DNA of 64,000 nt from Batkoa obscura (GCA_030770535.1 JASVEC010000084.1:1-64000), one strand, 5' to 3'. Shown: positions 33,101 to 46,234, counted from the first letter of the stretch. A program made the numbers and translations. The notes: generated by a model not told the origin, from the sequence alone.

Positions 33101-33850
33101 TATTTCAATACTTAGCCGTGGGTTTAGGCTATTGTTCTTTACATGGTGGTATATATCAGTATTTTTTTACATTTCGAGATAAATCATTTAATGAAAATGT
33201 TAATGCTTCTCTAAATTTATCATAATCCTCTTTCAATAAACCATATAGTGTATTACTAAGACTTCTTTTTAATAAGAACAATTATAATAATATTAATCCC
33301 TATAATAACCTCCAAGTTCAAACAGATCAATTAAAAACTAGGGCTGCTGCCTACACCATCAATTACCATGCGTTTTATAACAGAAATTAGACAAAAATGA
33401 AGTCAGTAGATTTACTAAAGGGGAGCAAGAGAAATAAAAACATAATTAAGGAGTACCTCATTTCGAGCCATCAATATACATTAAAAAGAGGTGATAATCA
33501 AGAGATTGCTTTTAAGATTGAAGGTAACAAAAATGATCACGAAGCATTCAAAATCCCGAACTGTATAACCAAATTAATGTCATATATATTCAGTTTTAAA
33601 TTAAGTGAAAGAACTGGAAGAAGTTTAGCAAAAGTTATTACTTTACCTCAAAAACATTTTACTATCTTGCAACGCTTGAATACAATATGAAGACAAGTAA
33701 TAAACAGTTATAATGGAAGATCAACTAGCACAGTTTATTATGATAACCTTCTAAATAGAGAATATTTAGAGTTTAACTTTGATCTTTTAAGAAATCAGCC
33801 TTTAGTTTTACAGTAATCAAAAATTAAAGAATGTTTTAGTTAACTATTAA
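30123..33850 (+). pseudogene. Decayed large protein gene, identity unknown
   Basis: A plus-strand chain of coding-like segments spans all three frames: 30123-30371, 30620-30823, 30933-31136, 31740-31940, 31956-32276, 32249-32908, 32917-33225, 33240-33390 and 33397-33690. Stops and frame changes separate them, and two segments overlap out of frame at 32249-32276. The residue composition is that of real soluble alpha-helical protein (L, I, K, N, S and F rich, with segments such as SYTLVKQLPNEYDLNVTAK). A single gene of more than 1,000 residues is the simplest origin. A few interruptions could be introns (for example a GTATGG at the end of the first segment), but too many breaks have no usable splice sites. 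I do not recognise the family. A helical-repeat scaffold protein is my guess. Confidence 0.6.
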
Positions 33851-35226
33851 ATATGATATTAAGTTTCTTTTGTCGTATTCCGTTGAGGCTTACTTATCTG
33901 AACTTTTAAATACTATGGACACAGATTATCAAGTGCACTCTCTCTTTTATCTTTATTTATCATATGAGCGAGATAATGACTTCCTGTTATTTAATAACTA
34001 TCCGGATTTAGCCATTTATTTGTCCCATTTAATTGCCTTTATATATTAATTAATTTGTAGAGTTAAAAAATATCAAGCCTTGCTTTATAAATTAAAGTTA
34101 ACTATTATAAGTAAATAGTGAGCAAAAGTATTTTTTAATTTATCTCTTTGGTTTGGATAATAAAACTTGCCAAATATAAATAAAAGATTTTAAAATAAAT
34201 AATAGCACTATTAATTGTTTTATTAAAATTTATCAAAATAACTTATTTAAACTTAAGTAAAATTTATAGCTATTAAGATTTTGAAATTTTGTTCACTTTT
34301 TAGCAATTTATGTGAGTGTAATAAGTATAGGTTATTTTTTTAAAACAAAACTTAAATTTAAATTAGAAAATCATGTTTATAAATAGCCTTGTTTTTTAAT
34401 ATGGGAATGTATTTTTTTAAGAATTCTTTTAAGTAGATTATAAAATAAAGTACTCAAAGTTTAATATCCAAACTATGATTATTTAAATAAAAATCCTTAC
34501 TATGAACAATAAATTATTATTATTATAGTACAGTTTTTTAATTATCTCTATAGAACTTTCAAGTAACTATAAGCAATTATATCATTTTATAAGTTAACGC
34601 CTCAACATCTATTTTATAATAATTTAGTAGAGTTGTAGTAATAATAAAAGATTAGGGGAAAGTAGGTTTAGATTCATAACTTTTATATAGAACCTAACCT
34701 AGTTTATTGCAAAATTTACTTTATAAATACCTGAAACATAATACAATTGACATTACAATAGCTAAAGTAATTTTTATTCTATTTTAGTCGTTATGTTGTA
34801 AGTTATACATTGTTCTTATTATTCTATTTTTACTTTAGGATTTTTGATTCTTATTTTTAATATTTTCAGACAAATAACAGTATAGTCATTATTTAACCTT
34901 CAATCTATTTTATAAATTTTATAAGTAGCTCTTATTAACGTTTATTGATTATAAATCAAAACTTATTGTTTTATACTTTGTATTTTAATTAACTATAACA
35001 TAAATGATATTTATTCTATTTATAAAATATGAAATTTAAAATTTAAAGCTTAAAATTTAAAATAAAGATATTTCCAATATAATAAAATTAATAAAATAAT
35101 TTTATATTTATATTTATATTTATATTTATATTTAATATGTATATATAAAAATACATTGATAATATTTTAATAATTATAATTGCACCAATTAAGTTTCACT
35201 TAACTTTAACTCTCTTTATTTATTAT
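33851..35226. other. AT-rich gene-free stretch
   Basis: No gene seen. A short TATTTATATTTA tandem run lies at about 35100-35135. Confidence 0.5.
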
Positions 35227-38200
35227 TTACTTTAATCTCTTTAAATCCAAAATAATATTTATTATTGTATTAATTGTAATATTAATAGGTTTTGGTAAAT
35301 TTTGATTATAAATTTCTCTACCATCTTGAATATCAGGAATAAACCAATCTTCTTTTAATGGATTTTCTAATCTTTCAATAGTTGATTTATTTTTAAAATA
35401 ATATTTTGATAAATTAAATTTAGTTAACAATTTAATATCATTTTGATATAATATAATGTATTGTTGTTTGATATCTAAATTAAGAAAAGGTTCTAATATT
35501 TGACCATCAATTATTCCTTTTGGTGGTAATATTTTTTGTTCATTGGTATAAGATCTATATCTAAAATATAAAATATTATTATTTATTATTTATATTATTT
35601 ATATTATTTATATTATTTATATTATTATTGTTTATATTATTAAAATAAAACTTACATATTAAAATCAATATTACCAATAGTACCTAAATGATATAATATA
35701 TTAATTTGTAATTGATTTAATAAATCAAACGTATTTTTAGGTAATGAATTTAAACAACCAATAGCACCTGATATTGTAGAAAATAAAATAGGTTGATATA
35801 AAATATCTTCATTAATAAACCCAACTTCATTAAATTTTGAAAATGATTGATTTCCTTTTTTAGATATTAATCTTAAACCTTCATGTGTATAAATAGAAGG
35901 TGAGGGATACAAACTTCCATCAATAAAATTATTGATTTGTTCACCAAGATGAAATTGAGTTATTATTTTTAATTGTTTATTATTATTATCATTATTATTT
36001 ATATTATTATTATTTATATTATTATTATTATTATTTGTATTATTAATATTATTATAAATAATAATATTACCATTATTATCATTAATGATATAATTATTTT
36101 GATTAATAAATTTACAATTCGTTATCCATTGTTGATTATAATCATTATAATTAATTTTTAGTTGACCATTTTTATCACATTCAATTAATTTTATCGATCG
36201 CATTAAATCTCCAATTATTATTTCATTATTAAAATTATCCATACTTACACAAAATACATCACTAAATACAATACTACGTTCTATAAATTCATTATCTTTT
36301 ATAATATATGAAACAATCTAAATATTAATAAATTATATTAATAAATTATATTAATAAATTATATTAATAAATTATATTAATAAATTATATTAATAAATTA
36401 TAATTATATAATTAATTTACCTTATTATTAATTGAAGCAATAATAAATTGATTTATAAATAATAAATTATGAACTGAACCAGAAACTTGTAATTGATTTA
36501 ACATATTTAATGAGTATTTATCATTATTAAATTGAAATAATATTAATAATCCATTTTTACATAAAGATGTTTCTAAATTACAACTCTGAACGTCAGCTAA
36601 TCCAACTACTACATATGAATTATTATTTAATTCATATTGAATTAAACTTAATCCAATATATCCTTCATTTAATTCATATTCAAATTTGACTAAAATAAAT
36701 AATTATAAATAAATTAAATATATTATTAATTATTATTATTAATTATTATTATTAATTATTATTATTACCTTTATAATCCTCCATAGAAATTAATTTAATA
36801 ATTGATTTTGAATTATTATTATCTTCCTTATTACATAATACAATTAATATGTTATTATATCGTTGAATTTTAATTGGTATTTCATTAATCAATATATTTT
36901 TTATATGATATTTTGTAAAATTATCTAATTTTATAAATTTTAATTCCTTATTATTATATGTTATTAAACATTCCATATTATTATAATTAAATAATGTTAT
37001 TATAATATTATTATTATTATTCTAAACAAATATAAAATATTAATATAATAATAGAATAATTTAATTGACGATGTAATTATGATAATATACTTACCAATTC
37101 ATTAATATAAGTTTGTTGAATTTCTTCTTTTTCAATTGTAAATAAATAAGTTTTATCAGCAATTGATAATATGGAATTATTATTTAATATTAATAATTTA
37201 GTTACTTGAATATTAGAAGTTAATGATATAATATTAGATAATAATTGATAATTATTATTATTAAACTTAAAATAATTAACTCTTCCATTTAAATAAGTAA
37301 TAAAACAATAATTAATTAAATTATCATTTGTAATAATTTTAATATCATTAACAATATTATCGTCATCAAATGAATGAATATAATTAATATTTAATTGTTG
37401 ATTTAATTCTATAAAATATAATTCATTTTGATTCCATGTTGTTGTATATAAAATATTATTATAAATATAAATACATGATATTTCATTTTTTAATTGAATT
37501 TCATTAACAAATAATAATTCATTATTATTTAAGTTTAATTGATAATATTGTAATTTACCATTAGAATAGGATAATATTAAATTATTATTATTATTATTAT
37601 ATGTTGCTAATAAAATATCTTCATTTATATTTAAATTAAATATTAATTGATCTAAATTATAATCTAATAAAATAATTTGGTTTTTCGTTATTTGTAATAA
37701 TAAATTATCTTTAATATAATTTATTAATAAACTACTTTGTTGATGTATAAAATTATTAAAATAAATTTCTAACATTGTATTATCTTGTAATAATTTAATA
37801 ATTTTAGTTTGATTAATAAAATTAAATACTAATAATTGATTATTAATATTAAATAATTCTTTAATATTTTCAATATTTAATTCTGCTAATATTTTATAAC
37901 CAATACCATTTTTAATTATATTAATTTGACCATTTTTATAATTACCTGAACAAGTAATTAATTCATTAATATTATATTTAATTAAATCAATCATTGGTGA
38001 TAATGTGTTATATTCTTCAATTATATTAACATTTAATTTATTAATATTAATTTGAATTAATTGACTATTATTAAAATGAGATCCAATATAACAATAATAA
38101 TTAGATAAATAAACTAAACTACTACTAATACTTGTTATTCCAATCATTTCACAATTAATTTCTTGAAATTCTTTAATATTATTATTATTATTATAAATTA

Positions 38201-39308
38201 TTCTTAATAAATATAATTGACCTAATTTATCACCTAATAAAAATATTGAATTCTCTTTATCAATTGTTGTATAACAAATAATATTTTGTAAATTAGAATT
38301 TAATTTTTTTAATTGATTTTCTTTAACATAACTAATTTCTAAATCTCCAATACCTAATAAGCCATCTAAAATAAACAAAAAATAAAAAAATAAATAAAAA
38401 TAAATAATTTATAATAATATTAAATTTACCATCATTTAACGGAATTAAAGTATGAATTGAATTACCAAAATTCAATATATTTTTATCTAACATAAAAAAT
38501 TTTCTTTGTAATTTATTATATTCTAAGTAAATTAAACTTCTTTGATGGACTTTAGTATTACATAATACTACTAATATATTCTTATTTGATAAAAATGTAG
38601 TTGCAATCGGATGTTGATATTCAAATCTAAATAAAAAAATTTAAATTTAAAATTTAAAATTTAAAATTTAAATCCTTATTCTTAAATAATTAATAAATTA
38701 CTTACAAATAATCTAAAGCTTCTAAAGCATCACCAACTTGTAATTCTCTAGCTGTAAAAGTAACACTATTTCTTAACTTTTCATTTTCTATTTCAACATT
38801 TCCTTCTTCTACTAATGGTAAATATTTAATAGTCCCTTGACTTAAAAACAATGTTAAAACAGCTTGATTCCCAGTAGCTAAATAACCTCTTTCTAAAGGT
38901 AAACCAAAATCAATAGAAAAATCTCCTGATACTGTAGTAATAATTTGTTTAGTTTTAATATCATATCGTAAATTAAAGTATTGTCTTTTTTCTGTTAATA
39001 AAAAGAGAGTATCTAAAGTTTGTCCAGGTAAGATATGTAAGATAGAAATGTGACCTAAAATGGTATAAGTGGTCAATAATTGTAAACCAGTAGAAGTTAA
39101 GTTATGGATTTCTACTATATTGTTTTTACTAAAAGAGGAAAATTGAATTCAAGTTTTAGTTAAAAATTCAATGGATTTAATTAAATAAATTTTACCATAA
39201 AATTAAATTGCCTTCAGTACTAGTAAAATTAGCCTTTAAGGCATGAGAAATAGAAGTAGAAGGAATAGTATATGTTAAATAATAACCATAGTCATCATGA
39301 GTCGTCAT
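35227..39308 (-). CDS. DDB1: DDB1, damaged-DNA-binding protein 1 / CUL4 adaptor (8 exons)
   Basis: My exon model on the minus strand is 39308-39196, 39128-38706, 38626-38430, 38365-37095, 37021-36769, 36689-36421, 36317-35656 and 35560-35227. All joins use GT/AG and keep frame, giving 1,173 residues (human DDB1 is 1,140). The N terminus (ANFTSTEGNLILCKNNIVEI) matches the DDB1 start. The stretch LASINxxx…VGDLMRSIKLIECDKNG and the C-terminal part (GFINEDILYQPILFSTISGA, then KGIIDGQILEPFL) match the DDB1 C-terminal propeller and CPSF-A domain. DDB1 links substrate receptors to CUL4 ubiquitin ligase, acting in repair and replication licensing. Odd points are an asparagine-rich insert in exon 7 (about 36000-36060) and an Asn run at the start of exon 5, both from AAT repeats, and very AT-biased codons. 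Confidence 0.93.
36319..36410. repeat. Tandem repeat in DDB1 intron 6
   Basis: About six copies of a 14-bp unit (ATTAATAAATTAT plus one base) fill most of the 103-nt intron. Confidence 0.85.
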
Positions 39309-39712
39309 TTTTTGAATCTCTATTTTTCTAGATCTTTTGATGTTGATTAAATAAAAGAAATTTCAAATGACGTAAAAAGAAAAAGTATTCAAATTGTTAG
39401 TTTCAATTCAAGTTGAGTAGGGTTTTTTATGGGATAATTAAAAAAAATGGATAAATTTATATTAATATGAATTTAAAATAAGATTATATTAAGAAATTAT
39501 AAGAATAATATTATTTATGAATATAATTTTAAATTTAATACTTTTATTTAATTCTTTTTATTTTTATTTTTATTTTTATTTCATTTTATTTATTAACTTT
39601 TATTTATTTCATTTTATTTAATTCATGTAATAAAATTGACAATTTTTTCTGAACTAAGCATTAAGGAATTTTTTTATACTAAAAAAATCAATCTTTTTTA
39701 TAAAATAAAACA
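39309..39712. promoter_or_regulatory. Shared upstream region of DDB1 and VMA21
   Basis: 404 bp between two divergent start codons. AT-rich with T-rich runs; no specific site recognised. It probably contains both promoters. Confidence 0.5.
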
Positions 39713-40241
39713 ATGAAAAATAATAATAATATAAAAAAGAGAACAGTAGAAACTACAAAGGTAACTGATGAAAAAATAAACAATAAAGAAACAACAAAAA
39801 GTAATTTAACAACAAGTAATGGTAACAATAGAGAATTAAAACAAAATATAACGTCATTATCTTCGAATGTTAATAAAGATGTTAATAAACAAATTGAAGT
39901 ACCAAAGTAATTAAATCATTGAATTTTATTATTATTAAATCTAAAATAGTTAATTGTTAGTACTGTTATGTTTAAATTAATGTTTTTCTCTCTTGGTATG
40001 GGAATTATACCCATTGCTTCTTATTATTTTAGTAATCAATATTTATTTAATGGTAATTTATATTCTTAATCATATATAAACTATTATTTTTATTTAATGA
40101 CTAATATATTTAATAGGAGAAGGTTTCTATGCAGCTGCTTTTGCTGTAGTTGTAGCTAATGTGATTTTATTCAGTTATATTATTGTAGCGTTTTTGGAAG
40201 ATGATGGTAATAGTAATAGTACTGATAAAAAACAAAATTAA
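39713..40241 (+). CDS. VMA21: VMA21, V-ATPase assembly chaperone (3 exons)
   Basis: Exons 39713-39906, 39961-40052 and 40117-40241 join in frame to 136 residues. The first exon encodes a long hydrophilic, Asn/Lys-rich tail (about 64 residues). Exons 2 and 3 encode the two membrane spans typical of VMA21: MFKLMFFSLGMGIIPIASYY, then YAAAFAVVVANVILFSYIIV with the following AFLED. The protein sits in the ER membrane and assembles the V0 sector of the vacuolar ATPase; fungal members usually end in a di-lysine retrieval signal, and this one ends KKQN. The N-terminal tail is longer than usual for the family. The first acceptor (AG at 39959-39960) was chosen because the earlier AG gives an immediate stop. 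Confidence 0.85.
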
Positions 40242-40335
40242 AAAATGAATTAAAATAAACATTTTATTGTTATTGAAAAACCATAGTTAATGATATAAAT
40301 ATATAATATATAATTTTTATTATATTAATAATATT

Positions 40336-42066
40336 TTAAAACAATTTATCAAGTTTTAATGGAGAATACATATTCTTAATTCCCATTCCATTCCTTTTAT
40401 CATTAATATTTTCTTCACAATAACCTTTTTTAAAAGACATAATTTCTAATTCATAAATCATAGCCCCAAGTGTCCAACCAATATTAATATTATGATAATC
40501 ATCAGTTAAATGAATTTGTCTAAAAGTATCAATATTAAATCCATTTTTTAATATATTAATACCATATGCTGCTAAAAAACATTCTGAATAATTATTATTA
40601 TATTTAGAATTAATATTTAATATCTCATTATTATTATCATTATTATTATTATTATTATCTTTTACTTTTTCTATTTTATGATCAATACAATAATTTAATG
40701 CTGAGGTTTCTAAACAATGTATATTGGTTATTCCTTTACAATTTAATATTTTCCCTAATTTACTAAACCCATCTAAAGCAAAGATAGGTCGATTTAATGG
40801 TAAATTAGGTTGATGTTTACCATTCATGCCACATGGTTCAGCTGCACAAAATACATTCTTTCTATATAAATAAATATTAAAATATTATATATTATATATT
40901 ATATATTATATATTATTATTTTACCTTAATAAATCCAAAGTCAATATTTCACATAATGAATAATTACCACCACCAACAAAGTTAACCTTTCTTACTTTAC
41001 CAAAAACTTCTACTTTGATTTTTTGTCGATAATTAATTGGAAAACAGGGATCAATAACTTCAATTTTAATAGTATCATTTTCCATTTCACTATTTAAAAA
41101 AATATAATTAAAATATAATTAAAAAACATTATATAATATTTTTAAATTTACCTCCAGCTATTTTCTACTAATTGTTGTCTATGTCGAATTAATGCTTGAT
41201 TCCTTCCAAATTTCAAATAACTTTGGGTATATAATATACGGTCAGTACCATTCACTCTTAATGGAAATGAACCTTCCGATAATCTTTCAGTGGGTTCAAA
41301 AGTTAATTCTAATGATGCTCCACCAAAATCTATTGATATTATACTATCTTTTACTGCTGATTTATTTAATGTACCAGCTAAATAATTGATTGTTAGCCAA
41401 TCGTAAGCACCTGTTAAATATATATATTAATATTAATTAAGATAATCAATTATTACTGATTATTATTAATTACCTTCAAATTCTCCAGGTAAAACCTGAA
41501 CCCCAAAATCTTCATCAATTTTAAATGGAAAATCTTTAATTTGTATTAAGTATTCACTAACTTTATTCACCACTTTTTTTATCTTTTTAAATCCTAATAC
41601 TCGTACTCCTGCTGTGGCTAATACATGAAACGTTGTTTGTTGATGTTTTTCTTTGGGTATATAATCTTTAGCAAAGTTAATCATACCTATATTTCATCAT
41701 TTTATTAGTTATAAAAAAAATCAACTTCAACTTTATATTAACTAAAAAAAATAGCCATTATTATTCTAATAATTCTAAAACCTTACCTTTAAAAAATTCT
41801 TCCATATCTTTACTTTTTAATTCGGTAATAGAACCTTCTTGAATAAATTTAGCTTGTTGATCACTATCTTTTAATAAAGCAGGTTCAACATAAGGTGAAT
41901 AACTAGCGTTTGAAGGTCCATGAAATTGATATATATATAAACGTGTTTGTGTGGATCCTGCATCTATTATAATACCATAACGTAATGGATCATTCGAAAA
42001 TGAAGTTTGTTTACTGAAAATTGGAAGGACTAAATATATACAATAAATGAAGTAAAATAAGTTCAT
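40336..42066 (-). CDS. GDA1/CD39-family nucleoside phosphatase (apyrase), 5 exons
   Basis: Minus-strand exons are 42066-41787, 41686-41474, 41410-41152, 41089-40925 and 40861-40336; in-frame GT/AG joins give 480 residues. The apyrase conserved regions appear in order: IIIDAGSTQTRLYIY (ACR1), LATAGVRVL (ACR2), LPGEFEGAYDWLTINYLAG (ACR3), IDFGGASLELTF (ACR4) and INIGWTLGAMIYE (ACR5). A hydrophobic segment at residues 3-18 is a signal peptide or anchor. There is no C-terminal membrane span, so the enzyme is secreted or a type II Golgi-type protein. It hydrolyses nucleoside di- or triphosphates. In the Golgi this would clear GDP or UDP after glycosylation; outside the cell it would act upstream of the 5'-nucleotidase. 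An Asn/Asp-rich run (about 40630-40665) interrupts the last domain. Confidence 0.92.
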
Positions 42067-42175
42067 AATTGAAGATGGAAAAATGAAGAGTGTAATTTTT
42101 TAAAAATAATGTTTTAGAAACCACTCTTTTAAAAAGGTGCAAAAAGTTAGTTTTTTTTAAAAGGATTTATTATAT

Positions 42176-42306
42176 GAGGGAGTCTTGTTGGGTTTCACTC
42201 ATTTCTCATTTTTTAAGCGCTATTGAAAGGAAATTTTACTAACATTTTTCCACTCAAATAGCGCTTAAAAGATAGAAAAAGTAATGAAGTCAAAAAAAAC
42301 ACCCCC
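42176..42306. mobile_element. MITE copy M9, palindromic form
   Basis: 131 bp flanked by ATAT. The left half runs GAGGGAGTCTTGTTGG … TTTTTTAAGCGCTATT, and the right half is its inverted counterpart AAATAGCGCTTAAAAGATAG … AACACCCCC. The core is thus present twice, head to head, so the copy is close to a full palindrome. Confidence 0.85.
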
Positions 42307-42481
42307 ATATATTCGTTTATATCGTAAGGGGCATCCTTAAATTACTTAGTATTTTAGTATCAAGTATTTATAGGGCTTTTTAAGCTGCATTTATTAGTAT
42401 CTTTTGATCTTTATAGAATGTTTTTATTCCTTCTTTAGTTTTTTATATAAAGTCTTTATTAGCCTTTATAGTTAAGCATAT

Positions 42482-44205
42482 AGGGATGTCCGAATTGGTT
42501 TCATTTTTTTATCTAATTTTTAAATATCTTATAAGAATATATTCTTTATTAAAAAGTAAAAGTACCTAACACAGTTTTAATTTTATTATAATTTATATCG
42601 TAAGTTAGCAGAATTTCTACTAAATTTAATAGTAAATCCTAGATTAGCAAGGCTTTTACTAATATAGCATATATATTAATATTACTTAAAGTTGTAGTAT
42701 GTAAATAAATGCACATTCTTATAGAACCTCATTGAGAAATATTTATTATTTAATAAGCTATTTGCTTGTTTAATAAATATTGAAACTTTTAAATTTTCTG
42801 TTATTTTTATAAGATAAACTGATGTTAATCTTTTAATTTTTTATAGACTTTATAACTTTAATTGGAATTATATCACTTTTTTTAATTTATCAGATACTGG
42901 ATAATGATGTAATTTATTATTATGTATAATAAAATATAAATACTTTTTAATATTTTGTATTTCTATTATTTTTTTTATATTTTTGTTTTTTTCATAATTT
43001 TTAAAAATTATATTTATTTTATTATTATTAACAGTTGAATTTTTAATTTTATTATGTTTATAAATAAAAATCTCAAATTTTAAAATTAATTAATATCTTT
43101 TATTTTACTTAATACTTTAAAATTATTTTTCTATTATAAAAGACTTTCAAAATATTTATCAGTTATATTTTTTTTATAATGTTTAGAAAAAAGATCAAAA
43201 TTAATGTTAAAATTAATATTTACTTTTGAGTTTTTTAAATATATAATATAAATTTTTTTAAGATTTAAAACAATTTCCTGCATCTGCTGTGAAATATTGC
43301 TTTATCAGCTCTTGGATTGATTATAGCACAACAATCACTTAAGTTGTTATGTTCTCAAGTTCAGGCACAATCAATCCAGAGTCCCTTATTTTGATTTTTT
43401 AACTTCACATTGCAAAGAACATTGTCTTCTCGTTTTAATATCCGTACTTGTTGGAGTATAAAAGAGATTCTTCAACATGATAACTAGAGGCTTTTTAACT
43501 GAATTACTCCCTGATATCGTACTATTAATAAAGCCACTAAGTCTTTCTGACAACTTCTTACGTAGATTTTACAGTAGTATTGTCTATTCTATTTGTTTTA
43601 CATAGTTCGTAACTTATTACGTATTATTCTTATTCATTTAAGTCTATCTTAGTTATATAAACTAAGACCTTTCGACTCAAGGCAAATTAATCAACCAAGA
43701 ACTGCTTTTAACTCCTACCACTGAGTACCAACTTTCACATTTATTAGCTTTTGTTCCTTGTTTCCTTTAAAGCATTAATTTTATATATTACTTAATTAAG
43801 TTTATTATTATTATTAAATTCCATAAACTTTAAGTTATTATAAATAGTTTTTAAAATTAATATAAATGAATTACAATGTTTATATAATGTGTTTTTCTTT
43901 ATTATATTGAAATTTAGCTATAAAACTTGCATTTATTTTTATTTTTATAAAAATTAAGGTTAAATAATTATATATTTATATATTATATATCTTTTAAACA
44001 CTTAATAAAAATAATATATAATGTATAATTAAAGAAATTAGTTATTCAAAAAAAATAAAACAATTAAATATAAGTCTTTGTTTGAATAAAAAGATTTAAT
44101 TTTAAGCTTTTCAAATTTAACCAATCACATGTTAAGGACACAAATTTAAAACTTAAAATTTAGATTAGTTTTTAAGTAAATTCTAAAACCAATTCGGACA
44201 TCCCG
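42482..44205 (-). mobile_element. Sola-like DNA transposon, copy 4 (decayed)
   Basis: The ends AGGGATGTCCGAATTGGTTTC (left) and AACCAATTCGGACATCCCG (right) are flanked by ATAT on both sides. Remains of the transposase occur on the minus strand at about 42780-43287 (3' third) and 43740-43900 (N-terminal part). A solo LTR (43288-43739) lies between, with the middle of the gene missing. No MITE abuts it directly, but M9 lies 175 bp to the left. Confidence 0.8.
43288..43739 (+). mobile_element. Solo LTR (Ty3/Gypsy family) inside transposon copy 4
   Basis: 452 bp, TGTGAAATATTGC … ACTTTCACA, sense on plus. No clear target duplication. The flanking transposon sequence is discontinuous across it, so DNA was lost at this site. 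Confidence 0.85.
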
Positions 44206-44209
44206 ATAT

Positions 44210-45850
44210 ATTATTAAAAAAATTAGATAAAAATACAATATAAAAATTAAAGAATAGATTAAACAAAATATTCATTAAGTTTTAATAAATATTAAATATG
44301 TTAAATTTATTATTTTTATATAATATTGCGAATTTTAACTATACTTTAGTCATATAATTCAAAAAAAAAGAATTATTGATTTTTTTATAATCAGTAGAAC
44401 AACATAGATGTTACAAATTATCATTGTTTATTTAGAAATACATGTCTAAGGCCACATTGATAAAAAGGATATACATAGAAGCTTAAAGAAAATATATGCT
44501 ATGATTTAAGATTAAGGTGTTAGAACCAAGAGAGTTAACATGAAAAATGAACTTTCTTCATTTGAGTAGATAAGTCAGAAAAAAGAGTAAGCGCTCTTTT
44601 TTTAGAAAAGCTTTCCAAAAGGAAATATGTTAAAAATTTAAAAATAATTTGATAATATTGTTGATGAATAATTTAAACTATAGTGGTAGTTACTAGTAGT
44701 AAAAAAAAGCAAAATACAGAAAGTAATAGACCTTGAACAAAAGCTAGGTTGAGGTATTATGGGTTAGACAAAGGTTTGCAAAGTTAGTTAACAGTGGAAT
44801 AAATGGATTTTGTACATGGACATATTAAGTCATTATTATTAAAACTTATTGTTTATAATAATTAATTAAAATGAATGTTTTATCTCATAATAACAATAAA
44901 AGAGATAAACTGAATGGGTTTAATGTCTAAAATAATAAATTTAGTATTTAATAAATTATCGTAATGATAATTATTTAAGTTTACGGTGATCTTAGAATTA
45001 AACAGCTATTTTTTTATAAAATTTTAAAAAATAAAATATTGAAATTAAAATAAAGTTTGAGGTTCTACCATATTATTTAACAGTCAAATAATTATAATAA
45101 ATTATCATACAATATTAGAATTATTTTAAAATAAAATCTCGATGCTAGCATATAAACCGATAAGATTTAATAAAATGTTAAAAGTTTATGCAAATTTAAT
45201 AAAATATAACTTGATTTAAAGCTAGAAAATTCTCTCTTGGAATCGAACTAATTTAACTTTATTTAATTTGATCTTTTCAATAGAAGTTACAGTTACGATT
45301 CTTTTGCGATTTAATTATTTAATTATTTAAGAAAAAAATTATATTAAAATTTTAGCATAATATCCAAATTAGGCCTTAAAAATTATTTATAAAACTATTT
45401 TCTTATAAAATTTATCACTAAAAAAGTCATAAAAGAATTACAACAGACGTTAATGTTAACTATTGATCGAGCAATAGGCCTATCTTAAGCCGATAAAGTT
45501 TTTTTACTTACATTGATGACTAAAACATAAGATAGCATTCAATTTGATCATGAATAAATATTATTATGCATTTAAAATTTCAACTTTATTTTAATCTCTT
45601 AAAAGTTAGTCACTATTATTAAAACTGTATATTAACAATATATTAAATATTAGTATTAGCTTAGTATTAAATATTAGAACATTAGAAATGAATTAATAAT
45701 ATATAAATTAGTAATGTCATGATTAAATTTAACTTTACCAAATATAATCTAATCAAAACTTTGTTTAAAAGATGTGTGACATTGCATTGATAGATCTGAA
45801 ACTTAATTTTTTCAATAAAATCGCACTGCCATGAGATTATAGAAATTGAA
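44210..45850. other. AT-rich gene-free stretch
   Basis: No convincing coding frame or repeat border seen. Confidence 0.5.
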
Positions 45851-45853
45851 AAG

Positions 45854-45861
45854 TATATAAA
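45854..45861 (+). promoter_or_regulatory. TATA box of MLRQ-like gene
   Basis: TATATAAA lies about 100 bp before the ATG at 45962. Confidence 0.5.
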
Positions 45862-45961
45862 CCCTTGATTTACAATCCAGAAATTTATAAAAACTATCTT
45901 TTGTGAATACTATTGAAACTAAATAACTATTTATAATAACTCATTGTACTATTAATTAAAA

Positions 45962-46234
45962 ATGATATTTAAATCTGCTCGTCGTGCTACTTCTTTATTA
46001 CATTGGCGTGTTGACCCTGAGATCTTTCCATTAGTTGCTGTACTTTCTGGTGGGGCTGCTATTGGTGCTTATACTCTATATAATTCAAGAGCTTCCTTCC
46101 TACAAAGTTTAGTTCCTCAAGAGAATTCACATCTCGATTTTAAAGAACGTAGTGTTAAAGAACATAAAGTTAAATTACATCCTGATATGATGCATAGGAT
46201 TGGTACTTCCTTGAATATGAAAAAGGATGAATAA
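45962..46234 (+). CDS. NDUFA4/B12D (MLRQ-like) small mitochondrial inner-membrane protein
   Basis: 90 residues, single exon. A basic N terminus (MIFKSARRATSLLHWR) is followed by one membrane segment, PEIFPLVAVLSGGAAIGAY, with the small-residue pattern of the MLRQ/B12D family. A charged C-terminal tail (about 55-90) faces the soluble side. NDUFA4-type proteins are small subunits of respiratory complexes, originally assigned to complex I and later to cytochrome c oxidase. Similarity rests on this short profile only, so the family call is moderate. Codon use is less AT-biased than in the flanks, consistent with good expression. Confidence 0.65.
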   Translation: MIFKSARRATSLLHWRVDPEIFPLVAVLSGGAAIGAYTLYNSRASFLQSLVPQENSHLDFKERSVKEHKVKLHPDMMHRIGTSLNMKKDE

